DNA of 64,000 nucleotides, taken from assembly GCA_030041475.1 (NCBI GenBank), contig JASHNU010000063.1, positions 17,411 through 81,410 on the forward strand, in the 5' to 3' direction. A program made the translations under genes and the position numbers. Under the pieces are notes generated by a model. The model was not told the DNA's origin, ran no database searches, and was given only the letters and a program-made list of their open reading frames with translations. The stretch is from Candidatus Sulfotelmatobacter sp. (GTDB taxonomy: Bacteria; Acidobacteriota; Terriglobia; Terriglobales; Acidobacteriaceae). Shown piece after piece: positions 46,748 to 55,876 of this stretch (position 1 is its first letter; each line of letters opens with the position of its first letter).

Positions 46748-47797
46748 TTACCCGCGGACGGCTTCAGCCACGGCCTCGGCAAAGGCCTTCACATCGTCTT
46801 CGGTGGTGTCGAAAGAGCACATCCAGCGCACGATGTTTTCCTCTTCGATCCAGGGATAAAAGAAGTAGCGCGCCTTGATCTTTTCGATCGCCGGCCGTGG
46901 AAGCTGAGCGAAGACGCCATTGGCTTCAACCTTCCAGACGATGCGGACCTGGGGAATTCTTCGCACCTCGGCTTCGAGCGCTCGCGCCATGCGATTGGCA
47001 TGCTCGGCGCTGCGGCGCCAGAGATCGTTCGTCAGCAGCGCCTCGAACTGCACGGCGATAAATCGCATCTTCGAGGCGAGCTGCATCCCTTGCTTGCGGA
47101 GAAAGAGAAAATCCTCGCCCAGCGCACCGTCGAAAAAGACCACGGCCTCTCCACCCATGATCCCGTTCTTCGTGCCGCCGAACGAAAGCACGTCGACTCC
47201 GAGATCGCGTGTGGCCTGGCGGAGCGTCTGCCCGAGCGCGGCGGCGGCATTAGCGATGCGCGCCCCGTCCACGTGCAGAAACATGCCGTGCTCGTGAGCG
47301 AAGCCAGCCAAGCCTCGGATCTCTTCCGGCTGGTAGACCGTCCCCATCTCGGTCGACTGCGTAATGGAGACGACGCGCGCCTGCACGTGGTGCTGGTCGC
47401 CGATGCCGTGGTAGACGCGGCGCACCAGCTCGGGCGTAATTTTGCCGTCCTGATGCGGCAGTGGGATGAGCTTGCAACCGGTGTGCTTTTCTGGCGCGCC
47501 GCATTCATCGCAATAGATATGGGCAAAATCGCTGCAGAGAACAGCGTGATACGGTCTGGTCAGGGCCTGCAGGCCGAGCACATTGGCGCCGGTCCCGTTA
47601 AACGTGAAGAAAACTTCGATGCCCTCGCCGAAGTGCTCTTTGAATTTCTCGACGGCCGAGCGGGTATAGGGGTCGTCTCCGTAGGCAACCACGTGGCCCT
47701 GATTGGCCCGCGCGATCGCGTCGAGTACTTCGGGATGAATGCCGGCATTATTATCGCTGGCGAAACTGCGAAGCGGCCTGGCAAGAACTTGCGGCAT
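46748..47797 (-). CDS. ltaE: Low-specificity L-threonine aldolase
   Basis: 349 residues from the ATG at 47797. PLP enzyme splitting threonine or allo-threonine to glycine and acetaldehyde. Seen: SDNNAGIHPEVLDAIARAN near the start, FNGTGANVLGLQALTRP, HIYCDECGAPEKHTG (His stacking on PLP), FLHVDGARIANAAAALG (Asp holding the pyridine) and the PLP lysine in VLSFGGTKNGIMGGEAVVFF. The gene could also be the closely related beta-eliminating-lyase branch, but threonine aldolase fits best. Confidence 0.9.
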   Translation of the reverse strand: MPQVLARPLRSFASDNNAGIHPEVLDAIARANQGHVVAYGDDPYTRSAVEKFKEHFGEGIEVFFTFNGTGANVLGLQALTRPYHAVLCSDFAHIYCDECGAPEKHTGCKLIPLPHQDGKITPELVRRVYHGIGDQHHVQARVVSITQSTEMGTVYQPEEIRGLAGFAHEHGMFLHVDGARIANAAAALGQTLRQATRDLGVDVLSFGGTKNGIMGGEAVVFFDGALGEDFLFLRKQGMQLASKMRFIAVQFEALLTNDLWRRSAEHANRMARALEAEVRRIPQVRIVWKVEANGVFAQLPRPAIEKIKARYFFYPWIEEENIVRWMCSFDTTEDDVKAFAEAVAEAVRG

Positions 47798-47898
47798 AAG
47801 GAAACAATGTAGCAGAGTGGCGCGGTTGGCGCGCACAGCGTTGGCGCGCACAGCAAGGCACCGATTACAATGCGTTGCTGATTTCCGGAGGCGAGTTC

Positions 47899-49452
47899 GT
47901 GAGCCGAACATTGCGATGGTGCGTTTGCTGTTGGATTGTCATCGTTCTCTCGGCACTGGTTCCTTCGTTCATCGGCGCCCAGACTGCGGAACAAAAGATC
48001 GCAGAACAGAAGACAGCGAAATATCTCGACTCGGTGCGCTCGCAGCCTTCGCTGCTGCTGGCGTTTCTGCACGACATGCCCAAGGGTGGCGATCTGCACA
48101 ATCATCTCGACGGCGCAATTTATGCCGAAGACCTCATCGATTTCGCCGCTTCCAGCAATTTGTGCGTGGACCGCACGACTTCGCGCCTGATTGCGCCTCC
48201 GTGCGATTCCTGCGAGAAGTACACGGCGAAACCGGCCATACGTTGCGCCTACGCCGATCACATCCTCTACGGCCAGATCATCGACGCCTGGTCGATGCGT
48301 AACTGGCATCCGGGAGATGAGTCCGGCCACGATCATTTTTTCGCCACGTTCGACAAATTTGGTCTGGCTTCGCACGGGCACGTGGCCGAGGCCGTTGCGT
48401 CGGTGATCAATCGAGCCGCCCGAGAGCATGTGCAGTACATCGAGTTCATGCACACCGCCGACGGCATGTCCGCGGCCGAACTCGGAATGAAGCTCGGATG
48501 GGACGCCGACTTCGGCAAAATGCGCGACAAACTTCTCGCCGGCGGGTTGAAGGATATCGCAGCTGCGACCAGCAAAACTCTCGCGGACGATGAAACACAC
48601 GTGCGGAAAGAATTGAAATGCGGCACGCCCGAGACCGAACCCGGCTGCAACGTAACCGTTCGCTATCTGTATCAGGTTTTGCGTGGCCTGCCGCAGGAAG
48701 CTGTCTTCGCGCAGATTTTGCTGGGGTTTGAACTGGCCTCATCTGATCCGCAGTTTGTCGGCTTCAACTTAGTCATGCCGGAAGACTGGTACGTGCCTCT
48801 TCACGATTTCAATGAGCACATGGCCATGATCGACTACCTGCACGGCTTGTATCCCAAGGTGCACATCACGCTGCACGCGGACGAACTGGCGCTGGGCCTG
48901 GTAAAACCGGAGGATCTTGCGTTCCACATACGGGCGTCGGTCGAGCGTGGGCACGCCGAGCGCATCGGCCACGGAGTGGCCGTAATGTGGGAAAAGGATC
49001 CCGTCGAACTGATGAAAGAGATGGCCGCGCGCAATGTACTCGTGGAAATCAACCTGACTTCGAATGACCAGATTTTGGGGGTCAGCGGCGACGATCATCC
49101 GCTGCCGATTTATATGAAGTACGGCGTCCCGGTCGCACTCTCGACCGACGACGAAGGCGTCTCACGCTCGAACATGACGAATGAATACTGGCGTGCAGCA
49201 AATAGCTATCAGCTCTCCTACACCGAGCTGAAGCGCATGACGCGGCAGAGCCTGGAGCACAGCTTCCTGCCGGGCGGGAGCCTGTGGGCTACGACCAAAC
49301 CCGTGTTTCGCATCGCGTCCGCCTGCGCAACAAGCCCGCTTGGTGCAGCGAAGCTATCGAGCGAATGCCGGGACTTGCTCGCTCACAGCGATCGTGCCCG
49401 TGAGCAGTGGGAACTGGAGAATGCGTTCATCGAGTTTGAAAGTAAGTTCTGA
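47899..49452 (+). CDS. Exported adenosine deaminase (ADGF-like)
   Basis: 517 residues from GTG at 47899 (GGAGG 7 nt upstream). A signal segment (WIVIVLSALVPSFIGA) predicts export. The deaminase barrel shows the metal-binding H67-x-H69 in GGDLHNHLDGA, the HADE motif in ITLHADELALG, the ERIGHG active-site His, and STDDEGVS (Asp pair) near the end. A long insertion with cysteines (CVDRTTSRLIAPPCDSC, KCGTPETEPGCN) resembles the ADGF/CECR1 group of secreted adenosine deaminases. Converts adenosine to inosine outside the cytoplasm. Followed 6 bp later by a nuclease gene and then purine nucleoside phosphorylase. Confidence 0.9.
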   Translation: MSRTLRWCVCCWIVIVLSALVPSFIGAQTAEQKIAEQKTAKYLDSVRSQPSLLLAFLHDMPKGGDLHNHLDGAIYAEDLIDFAASSNLCVDRTTSRLIAPPCDSCEKYTAKPAIRCAYADHILYGQIIDAWSMRNWHPGDESGHDHFFATFDKFGLASHGHVAEAVASVINRAAREHVQYIEFMHTADGMSAAELGMKLGWDADFGKMRDKLLAGGLKDIAAATSKTLADDETHVRKELKCGTPETEPGCNVTVRYLYQVLRGLPQEAVFAQILLGFELASSDPQFVGFNLVMPEDWYVPLHDFNEHMAMIDYLHGLYPKVHITLHADELALGLVKPEDLAFHIRASVERGHAERIGHGVAVMWEKDPVELMKEMAARNVLVEINLTSNDQILGVSGDDHPLPIYMKYGVPVALSTDDEGVSRSNMTNEYWRAANSYQLSYTELKRMTRQSLEHSFLPGGSLWATTKPVFRIASACATSPLGAAKLSSECRDLLAHSDRAREQWELENAFIEFESKF

Positions 49453-49458
49453 AGTGAC

Positions 49459-50073
49459 ATGGCTATGCCCCGCAAGCGCACTCTGATTCCTTCGCCGCTC
49501 GCATGGTCCACCGGCTGGACGAAGACCACGCCTCTCCCGCCTCCGCCGGTTCCGGTGGTGGCAGAGCGGGGAGGGACGCAACTGCGAACTCCGTTGCCTG
49601 TGGCAATCGTGGATACGCGCGAGCAGAATCCGCTTTCCTTCTGGCGTTTTCGGAAGTGGTTCGCGCGCATCGAGCACCGTGCACTGCGCCTTGGCGATTA
49701 CTCGGTGGAAGGCATGGAAGACTCCTGCGTCGTCGAGCGCAAGGATCTGGCTGACTTGATCCAGTCGTTTACAACTAATCGCAGCGTATTCATCAGCCGG
49801 CTTCGCCGCATGAGCGAACTTCCTCACAGTCTGCTGGTGGTGACGTCATCTCTGAGCGAGATCAAGTCCGAGTATCCCTACCGCGCAGCGAATCCCAACA
49901 GGATCACGCAATCGCTGCTCGCAGTGCTGACGGGGCTGCGCCTGCCGTTTCTCTGCACCGACACGCATGAGTTGGCCGAAGAGCTTGTCGCGTCCTACCT
50001 GTATCAGACGTTCTTATATGACTGGCTCGATCGCAACGGCCACGGGCGATTCCTCGGTGAGGGCGACCTGTGA
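49459..50073 (+). CDS. ERCC4-domain nuclease
   Basis: 204 residues, starting within 7 bp of the adenosine deaminase stop. A Pro-rich N-terminal region of about 40 residues leads to an ERCC4/XPF-type nuclease domain. It has VAIVDTREQNP and VVERKDLADLIQSFTTNRS (the catalytic V-E-R-K-x3-D motif with its preceding Asp), then LLVVTSSLSEI and NRITQSLLAVLTGLRLPFL. No helix-hairpin-helix domain is attached, unlike XPF. Stand-alone ERCC4 domains occur in bacteria and phages and cut branched DNA. Its place between two purine-salvage genes is unexplained. Its stop overlaps the next start (GTGA). Confidence 0.87.
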   Translation: MAMPRKRTLIPSPLAWSTGWTKTTPLPPPPVPVVAERGGTQLRTPLPVAIVDTREQNPLSFWRFRKWFARIEHRALRLGDYSVEGMEDSCVVERKDLADLIQSFTTNRSVFISRLRRMSELPHSLLVVTSSLSEIKSEYPYRAANPNRITQSLLAVLTGLRLPFLCTDTHELAEELVASYLYQTFLYDWLDRNGHGRFLGEGDL

Positions 50074-50927
50074 TCGCGACAACTGACATGACCGGCCAGT
50101 TCAACGCTGCTGAGGCCGCGGCCAAGCTCATTCTTTCACGAACACCTTTGCGTCCACAGATCGGACTCGTCCTTGGATCCGGCCTTGGCGGTTTTGCCGA
50201 CACTCTCTCCGACGCGACTCGTGTGCCCTACGCCGAGATCCCCTCATTTCCGCAGTCCACGGCCATCGGCCACGCCGGGCGAATGGTCATCGGCAATGCC
50301 GGCAGCGTTCCCGTCGCCGCCATGCAGGGACGAGTACACCTATATGAGGGATACTCCGCACAGGAAGTCACGTTTCCCATTCGCGTGTTCGCCCGCATGG
50401 GCATTCGCGCGGTGATTCTCACCAACGCCGCCGGCGGCATCAACCGCAGCTACGCCCAGGGCGCGCTGGTACTGATTCGCGACCACATCAACCTGCAGGG
50501 CACGAATCCTCTCGTCGGGGTAAACGATGACCGATTCGGCGCGCGCTTTCCCGACATGACGCACGCTTACTCTCGCGCTTATCGCGAGGCCGCGCGGGAA
50601 GAAGTGCGGAAGCTCGGCATCACGTTGCACGAGGGCGTCTACGCAGCGTTGCTCGGCCCGAGTTACGAGACGCCTGCCGAAATCGAATACTTGCGCCGAA
50701 TTGGGGCCGATCTGGTCGGCATGTCGACCGTGGCTGAGGTCATCGCCGCGCGGCACATGGGAATGAGCGTGCTCGCGCTTTCCTGCGTCACCAACATGGC
50801 TGCGGGAATTCTCGATCAGCCACTGTCGCATGCCGAAGTGATGGAGACGGGTGAGCGAGTAAAAACGACGTTCGAAGCGCTGTTGCGCGCCGTGTTGCCG
50901 CGCGTGGCCGCAGACCTTCCCAGCTAA
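50070..50927 (+). CDS. Purine nucleoside phosphorylase, trimeric type
   Basis: 285 residues from a GTG overlapping the previous stop, or 279 from an ATG at 50088. Phosphorolysis of inosine and guanosine in the cytoplasm. Family signatures: LVLGSGLGGFAD, FPQSTAIGHAGRMVIG, MQGRVHLYEGYSAQEVTFPIRVFARMG, TNAAGGINRSYAQGALVLIRDHINLQGTNPL (phosphate and base sites), GPSYETPAEIEYLRRIGADLVGMSTVAEVIAARH (base-specificity Glu and the MS(T)V segment) and SCVTNMAAG. Placed with adenosine deaminase, it would turn inosine into hypoxanthine and ribose phosphate. Confidence 0.94.
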   Translation: MIATTDMTGQFNAAEAAAKLILSRTPLRPQIGLVLGSGLGGFADTLSDATRVPYAEIPSFPQSTAIGHAGRMVIGNAGSVPVAAMQGRVHLYEGYSAQEVTFPIRVFARMGIRAVILTNAAGGINRSYAQGALVLIRDHINLQGTNPLVGVNDDRFGARFPDMTHAYSRAYREAAREEVRKLGITLHEGVYAALLGPSYETPAEIEYLRRIGADLVGMSTVAEVIAARHMGMSVLALSCVTNMAAGILDQPLSHAEVMETGERVKTTFEALLRAVLPRVAADLPS

Positions 50928-50940
50928 GGCACCAACTGGC

Positions 50941-51005
50941 TCAGAGCGAGAGAAAAGACACGGGCGACAGCGCCCCTTCGACTGCGCTCAGGTCAGGTTC
51001 GCGCC
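50941..51005. repeat. REP-like unit after the PNP gene
   Basis: GACAGCGCCCCTTCGACTGCGCTCAGGTCAGG, the CTTCGACTGCGCTCAGG class shared with 16321, 22981 and 39110. Located in the convergent spacer between purine nucleoside phosphorylase and receptor 3. Confidence 0.5.
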
Positions 51006-51020
51006 ACACGAACCGGAACT

Positions 51021-54000
51021 TCAGAACAGGAACTTCGCTCCCAGCTGAATCACGCGCGGCCCTCCCCCGCCCAGGCCGGGATTCGTCTGGGCCACATCGG
51101 GAGTCTGCGTGATGGGGGCCATCGGCAGAAGTCCATCGGCGATGATGCCGTACAAATATGCCTGCGGATTGGGCACAACGTCAGGGCTTCCCGGCGTTCC
51201 GTTGTCGATCAAGCCCGGGATGATGGTGTGATCGGGCAGGGCGAAATTGGGGTGGTTGAGAATGTTGAAGAATTCGGCCCGCAATTGCAGGTCGACATTC
51301 TCACTCAGCTTGGTCATCTTCGTGATCGAAAAATCCCAGTTTCGATATCCGGGGCCAAAGATCGCGTTGCGCCCGAGATCGCCAAAGGTTCCGTACGCGG
51401 GCTGAATGAAAGCTAACGGATTCAGATAACCGGTGAAGGCGTTCCAGTGAGGCAGAATCGGGCTCACACCGGGGACGACGTCGGGCCGCTGGTTGTAATA
51501 AAAGCGGCCGCTGGTGTCTTCGGAATTCGCAATCGGAATAGGTCGGCCGGTCTGGATGCTGATAATCGAGTTCAACTGCCAGCCGGAGCCGAGTCGTTTA
51601 TGTGCCGACCACGAAGGAATGTCGTAATTCAGCGCTGCGGTAAAGCGCTGGCGCGTGTCGAAAGTCGAGGGGCCGTATTCGGCATGCAGGTTGCCGGGAT
51701 CCTGCGGAAATGCGGCTCCCGGGACGAAGTCGATTCCATCGGAAGCATAGTCAAGCGATTTCGACCAGACGTAACCGGCGAAACCTGAAAAGCGATGTGC
51801 ATTCTGAATGCGGGTGCTGACTTGCAGCGCATTGTAATTCGAGGAACTCGAAGGCGTGAGTGCGTCGATGGCCTGAAAGTTCGGATTCGCGCGCACGCTG
51901 TTCGCGTTTGGCTCGTTCCAGTCGGTCAGGCGCACCAACCGGCTGCCCTTGCTGCCCACATAGCCTGCTTCCACGGAAGCATTCCCGCCCACCTTCTGCT
52001 GCACATTGAGATTCCAGTTTTGCGTGTAAGGCGAGCGGAAACTCTGCGGCGTCACGAAGACGTTAAACGGCCCCCCGGTCGCAACCGTAACCGGACTCAT
52101 GATCGGCGAAAGCGGCGGTGCGCCTTGGCCAGTGAAAGCTCCCGGGTTGAAGGTCATCGGTAGAACGGGGTCTGGGCCGATCGGGTTGGTGACAACCCCT
52201 GCGGACGTGGTGTAGTTCGCAATGAAAATATCCTGCGGAACGTAGTCGTAATACAGGCCGTAAGCGCTGCGGATTACTGTGTTTTTCAGCGGATTCCAGG
52301 CGAAGCCGACTCGCGGTGCGAAGTCGTGGAGATCGCGATGATAGAGTCCATTCAGGCCGTCGGTGCCCACCATGGCGAGGTTGCCATCCTGGCCGAGGTT
52401 CGAGAGCAGGTTATTTTTCTCGCTGAGCGGACCGAAATACTCCCAGCGCAGGCCCATGTTCAGCGTGAGGCTCGAGGTGGCGCGGTAGTCGTCCTGCGCG
52501 AAGAAGCTGAAGCCGTTGTTGTAGGTGGTGCGGTGGGTGTTGCCGTTGTCCACGGACTCGAACGAACAGCAGTCACTCGAGTCCTCAATTCCGCCGGTAT
52601 AAAAGTCAGCGAGTGCATCCGTCACGGCATCAGGGCTGAGGCCCACTCCGGCCGTAAACTGAAAAATACCCCGTTCCAGGTTGTCATTAAAGTTGGGAAT
52701 GATGTCGCGCCGAAATTCGCCGCCGAACTTCAAGGCGTGTTTTCCCTGCAGCCACGTGAAGTTATCGAGAATCTGATAAGTTTCGCTGGTGCGGCCGCGC
52801 GGCACACTGAATCCCGTCGCGCCCAGATTTTCAATACCGGTGAAATCAAATTCCGGTAGGCCCAGCTTGCCCGTGCCGAAATTCAGCCCGATCGTCGTGG
52901 GATCGAAGTTCGCATCGAGCGAACTGAAGGACGTGGTGTAGCGGCTGTATCCAAAGCGAACTTCGTTGATGCGGCTTGCGCTTAGCGTGGATAGAAAACT
53001 CAGCGACACCACTTGCACGCGCGTGGGCGACGTCTGGGAAAATTGCGGCAGGCGCGATCCCGCTCCGTAGCCCCCGGCTGATCCCAGGGGAAATACCTGA
53101 TAGTTGCGAGCGAAGGCGTACCGGCCGGTCAGCAGTTCGGTGCTGGTGAAGTTGTGGTCGATCTTTGCGATCAGGTAGTCGCCGCTATTCGTATCGCGGG
53201 CTTCATCGGGAATCTGCCCGGTCGAACTCTGCGGATAGAAGTTCAGAATGGCGGTCAGGCCGGGATTAACCGCCTGCTTGAGAATTCCGGCGGCAATCGT
53301 TTGCGCGTTCTGAATCTGGGTTGGCGTGGGAACCTGCAATAGAAAGTCGCTGCCCACCCGCTCCCGCTGCCCTTCATACGCGCCGAAGAAAAAAGTTTTG
53401 CCCTTGATGATCGGGCCACCGAGCGAACCGCCGAAATTGTTGTTCTGGAATGGCGATTTGTGTGACTCGGTGTTGAAATAGTTGCGCGCGTCAAGGCCGT
53501 CATTGCGGAAAAATTCAAAACCCGAGCCGTGCAAACGGTTCGTGCCAGATTTGGTCACGATGTTGACGACCGATCCGCTGTTGCGCCCGTATTCCGCGCC
53601 AAAGCCGGATTGCAGATTGAATTCCTGAATAGCGTCGATCGGCAGCAGCGACGCCGGCGCGCCGCCGATTCCCACCTGGTTGAGCGCAGAGTTATTGAAG
53701 AATGGATCGTTGTTGTCGGTGCCGTCGAGTGTGTAATTGTTCGAGCGATCGCGGTTGCCGTTGATATTGAACTGGCCGAAGCCATCCTGCGTTCCCGCCA
53801 CGCCCGACGGATCCACAGTTGCGCCCGGCGTGAGGGCTACAAGTTTGCCGAAGTCGCGCCCGTTTAATGGAAGCTCGGTGACCAGTTTTTGATCAACCAC
53901 TTCGCCCAGCACATCGCGCGTGGTTTCTACCAATGGCGCTTCCTCCGTCACGAGGACGCTCTCTTTGCGCTGCTCGACCTTCAGCAAGCTGAAATCAGCC

Positions 54001-54320
54001 GTCGTGTCGAGTCCCACGTTGACAACGACGTTCTGTGCGACCGGCGCGAAACTCGAGGCCTCGACTGTCACGGTATAGACTCCGGCCGGCAACTCGGCCA
54101 GAACATACGCGCCTTCTGGGGTGCTGACGGCCTCGTGCATCAAACCGGTATCGACATTCTTCGAGACAACTTTCGCGCCCGCAACAAGGCTTCCGGAGGG
54201 GTCAGTGATCTTTCCACGAATAGAGCCGCGGAAGCTTTGGGCCGCGACGAGACCGGACAGCAACAAGAGAACAACGGCGCAAACTGCAGAGCAGCATGTA
54301 CGGGAAGCTGGTTTTTTCAT
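51021..54320 (-). CDS. TonB-dependent receptor with carboxypeptidase-regulatory domain (third copy)
   Basis: 1099 residues from the ATG at 54320. Signal peptide CAVVLLLLSGLVAAQS, regulatory-like beta domain (RGSIRGKITDPSGSLVAGAKVV), plug (ELPLNGRDFGKLVALTPGATV, NNYTLDGTDNND, GAEYGRNSGSVVNIVTKSGTN) and a barrel ending GAKFLF with terminal Phe. It is shorter than the other two receptors. It follows an exported SAM hydrolase gene on the same strand by 35 bp, so cotranscription and a linked substrate are possible, although this is only inference from position. Confidence 0.93.
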   Translation of the reverse strand: MKKPASRTCCSAVCAVVLLLLSGLVAAQSFRGSIRGKITDPSGSLVAGAKVVSKNVDTGLMHEAVSTPEGAYVLAELPAGVYTVTVEASSFAPVAQNVVVNVGLDTTADFSLLKVEQRKESVLVTEEAPLVETTRDVLGEVVDQKLVTELPLNGRDFGKLVALTPGATVDPSGVAGTQDGFGQFNINGNRDRSNNYTLDGTDNNDPFFNNSALNQVGIGGAPASLLPIDAIQEFNLQSGFGAEYGRNSGSVVNIVTKSGTNRLHGSGFEFFRNDGLDARNYFNTESHKSPFQNNNFGGSLGGPIIKGKTFFFGAYEGQRERVGSDFLLQVPTPTQIQNAQTIAAGILKQAVNPGLTAILNFYPQSSTGQIPDEARDTNSGDYLIAKIDHNFTSTELLTGRYAFARNYQVFPLGSAGGYGAGSRLPQFSQTSPTRVQVVSLSFLSTLSASRINEVRFGYSRYTTSFSSLDANFDPTTIGLNFGTGKLGLPEFDFTGIENLGATGFSVPRGRTSETYQILDNFTWLQGKHALKFGGEFRRDIIPNFNDNLERGIFQFTAGVGLSPDAVTDALADFYTGGIEDSSDCCSFESVDNGNTHRTTYNNGFSFFAQDDYRATSSLTLNMGLRWEYFGPLSEKNNLLSNLGQDGNLAMVGTDGLNGLYHRDLHDFAPRVGFAWNPLKNTVIRSAYGLYYDYVPQDIFIANYTTSAGVVTNPIGPDPVLPMTFNPGAFTGQGAPPLSPIMSPVTVATGGPFNVFVTPQSFRSPYTQNWNLNVQQKVGGNASVEAGYVGSKGSRLVRLTDWNEPNANSVRANPNFQAIDALTPSSSSNYNALQVSTRIQNAHRFSGFAGYVWSKSLDYASDGIDFVPGAAFPQDPGNLHAEYGPSTFDTRQRFTAALNYDIPSWSAHKRLGSGWQLNSIISIQTGRPIPIANSEDTSGRFYYNQRPDVVPGVSPILPHWNAFTGYLNPLAFIQPAYGTFGDLGRNAIFGPGYRNWDFSITKMTKLSENVDLQLRAEFFNILNHPNFALPDHTIIPGLIDNGTPGSPDVVPNPQAYLYGIIADGLLPMAPITQTPDVAQTNPGLGGGGPRVIQLGAKFLF

Positions 54321-54355
54321 GGCGCCCCTCACTTTAGGACCCGCAACCGCGCGAC

Positions 54356-55300
54356 TCACTTTGTTGCGCGCGGAATGACCAGTGCCACCGGCGGCTTGAT
54401 GCTGTAAGTCGCGGCGAAGCTGTTCTGGTTGACGGCCAGGCCCAAGCGTCCGCGCGAGTCAATGTAAAGCAGCGGCTGGCCGAGCGGCACATCGCTGAAC
54501 GTCTTGACGAACTTGATCGTCATCTGTTTTCCGCCCACGGTGACGGGCACATCCTGCCCGCGAGCGTAACCGAGCTTAAGAAAATCCTCGGCGTCAACAT
54601 TAGTGACGAGGTTGCCGAACGGCCCGTCGGTCGCGATCACCGTGGCATTCAGTCCCCGGTCATCGACCGTGGCGACTTTCCAGTCAAGCCGCACCAGATC
54701 TTTCACGGCGATCTCGGGTCCAACTTTCGTCCAGTCGTCTCCGCGCACCAGGTGCGCGCCGACAGGAGAAAAAATGTCGCGGCCATGGAAGGTCGACGAC
54801 AACTTGGTGCCGATCATCCAGTCGGGATTTGTCACTTCCCGCGCGGCGTCGATGCCGTCGCGCTGATCCACCAGCGTGAGCAGGCCGTTATCGGGCAACA
54901 CAAAATACTGGCCGCGCTTGGAGTGCGCGACTATGGCTTTGCGCGTGCTGCCGACGGTCGGATCGATCACCACGACGAATACTGTGCTCGCCGGAAAATA
55001 GGGCGTCGCGCCATAGAGAAACCGCGCCCCATCGGTGATCGAGAACGGCGTGACCTGATGTGTCAGGTCGACGATACGCACTTCCGGCATGATCGAATAC
55101 ATCACTCCGCGGCAAATCGCGACGGAGTCGTCCACGACGCCGAAATCCGTCATGAACACGATCGTCGGCGGATATTTCCGTGAAGGGTCGCTGGCTGCCG
55201 CAAACGGCGAGGCCACAAGCAGAAAAAGAATCGCGAGGCTGAGTTGATAGACACTGATCCGATAAACACGGGGCTTCCAAGAACGCTGCGACGAGGTCAT
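54356..55300 (-). CDS. Exported SAM hydroxide adenosyltransferase (DUF62 family)
   Basis: 314 residues from the ATG at 55300 (a TTG five codons upstream is in frame). An N-terminal hydrophobic segment at about 17-37 (VYQLSLAILFLLVASPFAAA) indicates export or membrane anchoring. The DUF62/SAM hydrolase domain follows: FMTDFGVVDDSVAICRGVMYSI, VRIVDLTHQV, FVVVIDPTVGSTRKAI, PDNGLLTLV, TFHGRDIFSPVGAHLVRG, NLVTNVDAEDF. The known reaction is SAM plus hydroxide giving adenosine and methionine. The usual DPGVG motif is DPTVG here. A periplasmic location is unusual for this family. Possibly cotranscribed with receptor 3. Confidence 0.88.
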   Translation of the reverse strand: MTSSQRSWKPRVYRISVYQLSLAILFLLVASPFAAASDPSRKYPPTIVFMTDFGVVDDSVAICRGVMYSIMPEVRIVDLTHQVTPFSITDGARFLYGATPYFPASTVFVVVIDPTVGSTRKAIVAHSKRGQYFVLPDNGLLTLVDQRDGIDAAREVTNPDWMIGTKLSSTFHGRDIFSPVGAHLVRGDDWTKVGPEIAVKDLVRLDWKVATVDDRGLNATVIATDGPFGNLVTNVDAEDFLKLGYARGQDVPVTVGGKQMTIKFVKTFSDVPLGQPLLYIDSRGRLGLAVNQNSFAATYSIKPPVALVIPRATK

Positions 55301-55451
55301 ATTCAGGCTTTGCAATCAGATTCGTTTTGAAAGCCTACCAGATTACTAGACTCTCCACCGGCTCGTCCACACAGCGCCGCGCGGCGCCGGAATCGCACCT
55401 GGCCCGCACCCGTCTATAATGCTGCTGCATCCTTGAACGTGGAGGGCTCTC

Positions 55452-55850
55452 ATGGTTCAGGTTATCCCCGAGAAGTACCGCGATCTATTTCAGAAGCGCG
55501 CTTTTGCCAGCCTCGGCACGCTCATGCCCGACGGCAGCCCGCAAGTCACGCCCGTCTGGTGCGACTTCGATGGCCAGCACGTGATCTTCAATTCCGCCAA
55601 GGGACGCCAGAAAGACTGCAACGTGCGGCGCGACCCGCGCGTTTCGCTGGCCGTTATCGACCCGGAAAATCCCTATCGCTATCTCGAAATTCGCGGCCGC
55701 GTGGTCGAGATCACGGAAGATGGCGCCGCCGACCACATCAACAAAATGGCCAAGAAGTACCTCGGCCAGGACAAGTATCCCTACGGCCAGCCTGGGGAAG
55801 TTCGCGTCCTCTACAAGATCAAGCCTGAGCACACGACCGCAATGGGATAA
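55452..55850 (+). CDS. PPOX-class flavin/F420-binding oxidoreductase
   Basis: 132 residues, with GGAGG 6 nt before the ATG. The split-barrel pyridoxamine-5'-phosphate-oxidase-like fold shows FASLGTLMPDGSPQVTPVWCDFDG, the cofactor-phosphate segment FNSAKGRQKDCNVRRDPRVSL and NPYRYLEIRGRVVEI. This matches the TIGR03618-type group, many of which use F420 rather than FMN. Substrate unknown. The next gene starts about 27 bp downstream. Confidence 0.88.
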   Translation: MVQVIPEKYRDLFQKRAFASLGTLMPDGSPQVTPVWCDFDGQHVIFNSAKGRQKDCNVRRDPRVSLAVIDPENPYRYLEIRGRVVEITEDGAADHINKMAKKYLGQDKYPYGQPGEVRVLYKIKPEHTTAMG

Positions 55851-55876
55851 CTGTCGCTCGGTCGAGTGAGGATCTC

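Noticed and set aside
47560..48600. 346-codon frame antisense to adenosine deaminase
   Set aside because: The opposite strand has all deaminase motifs; the tail of this frame also overlaps threonine aldolase out of frame.
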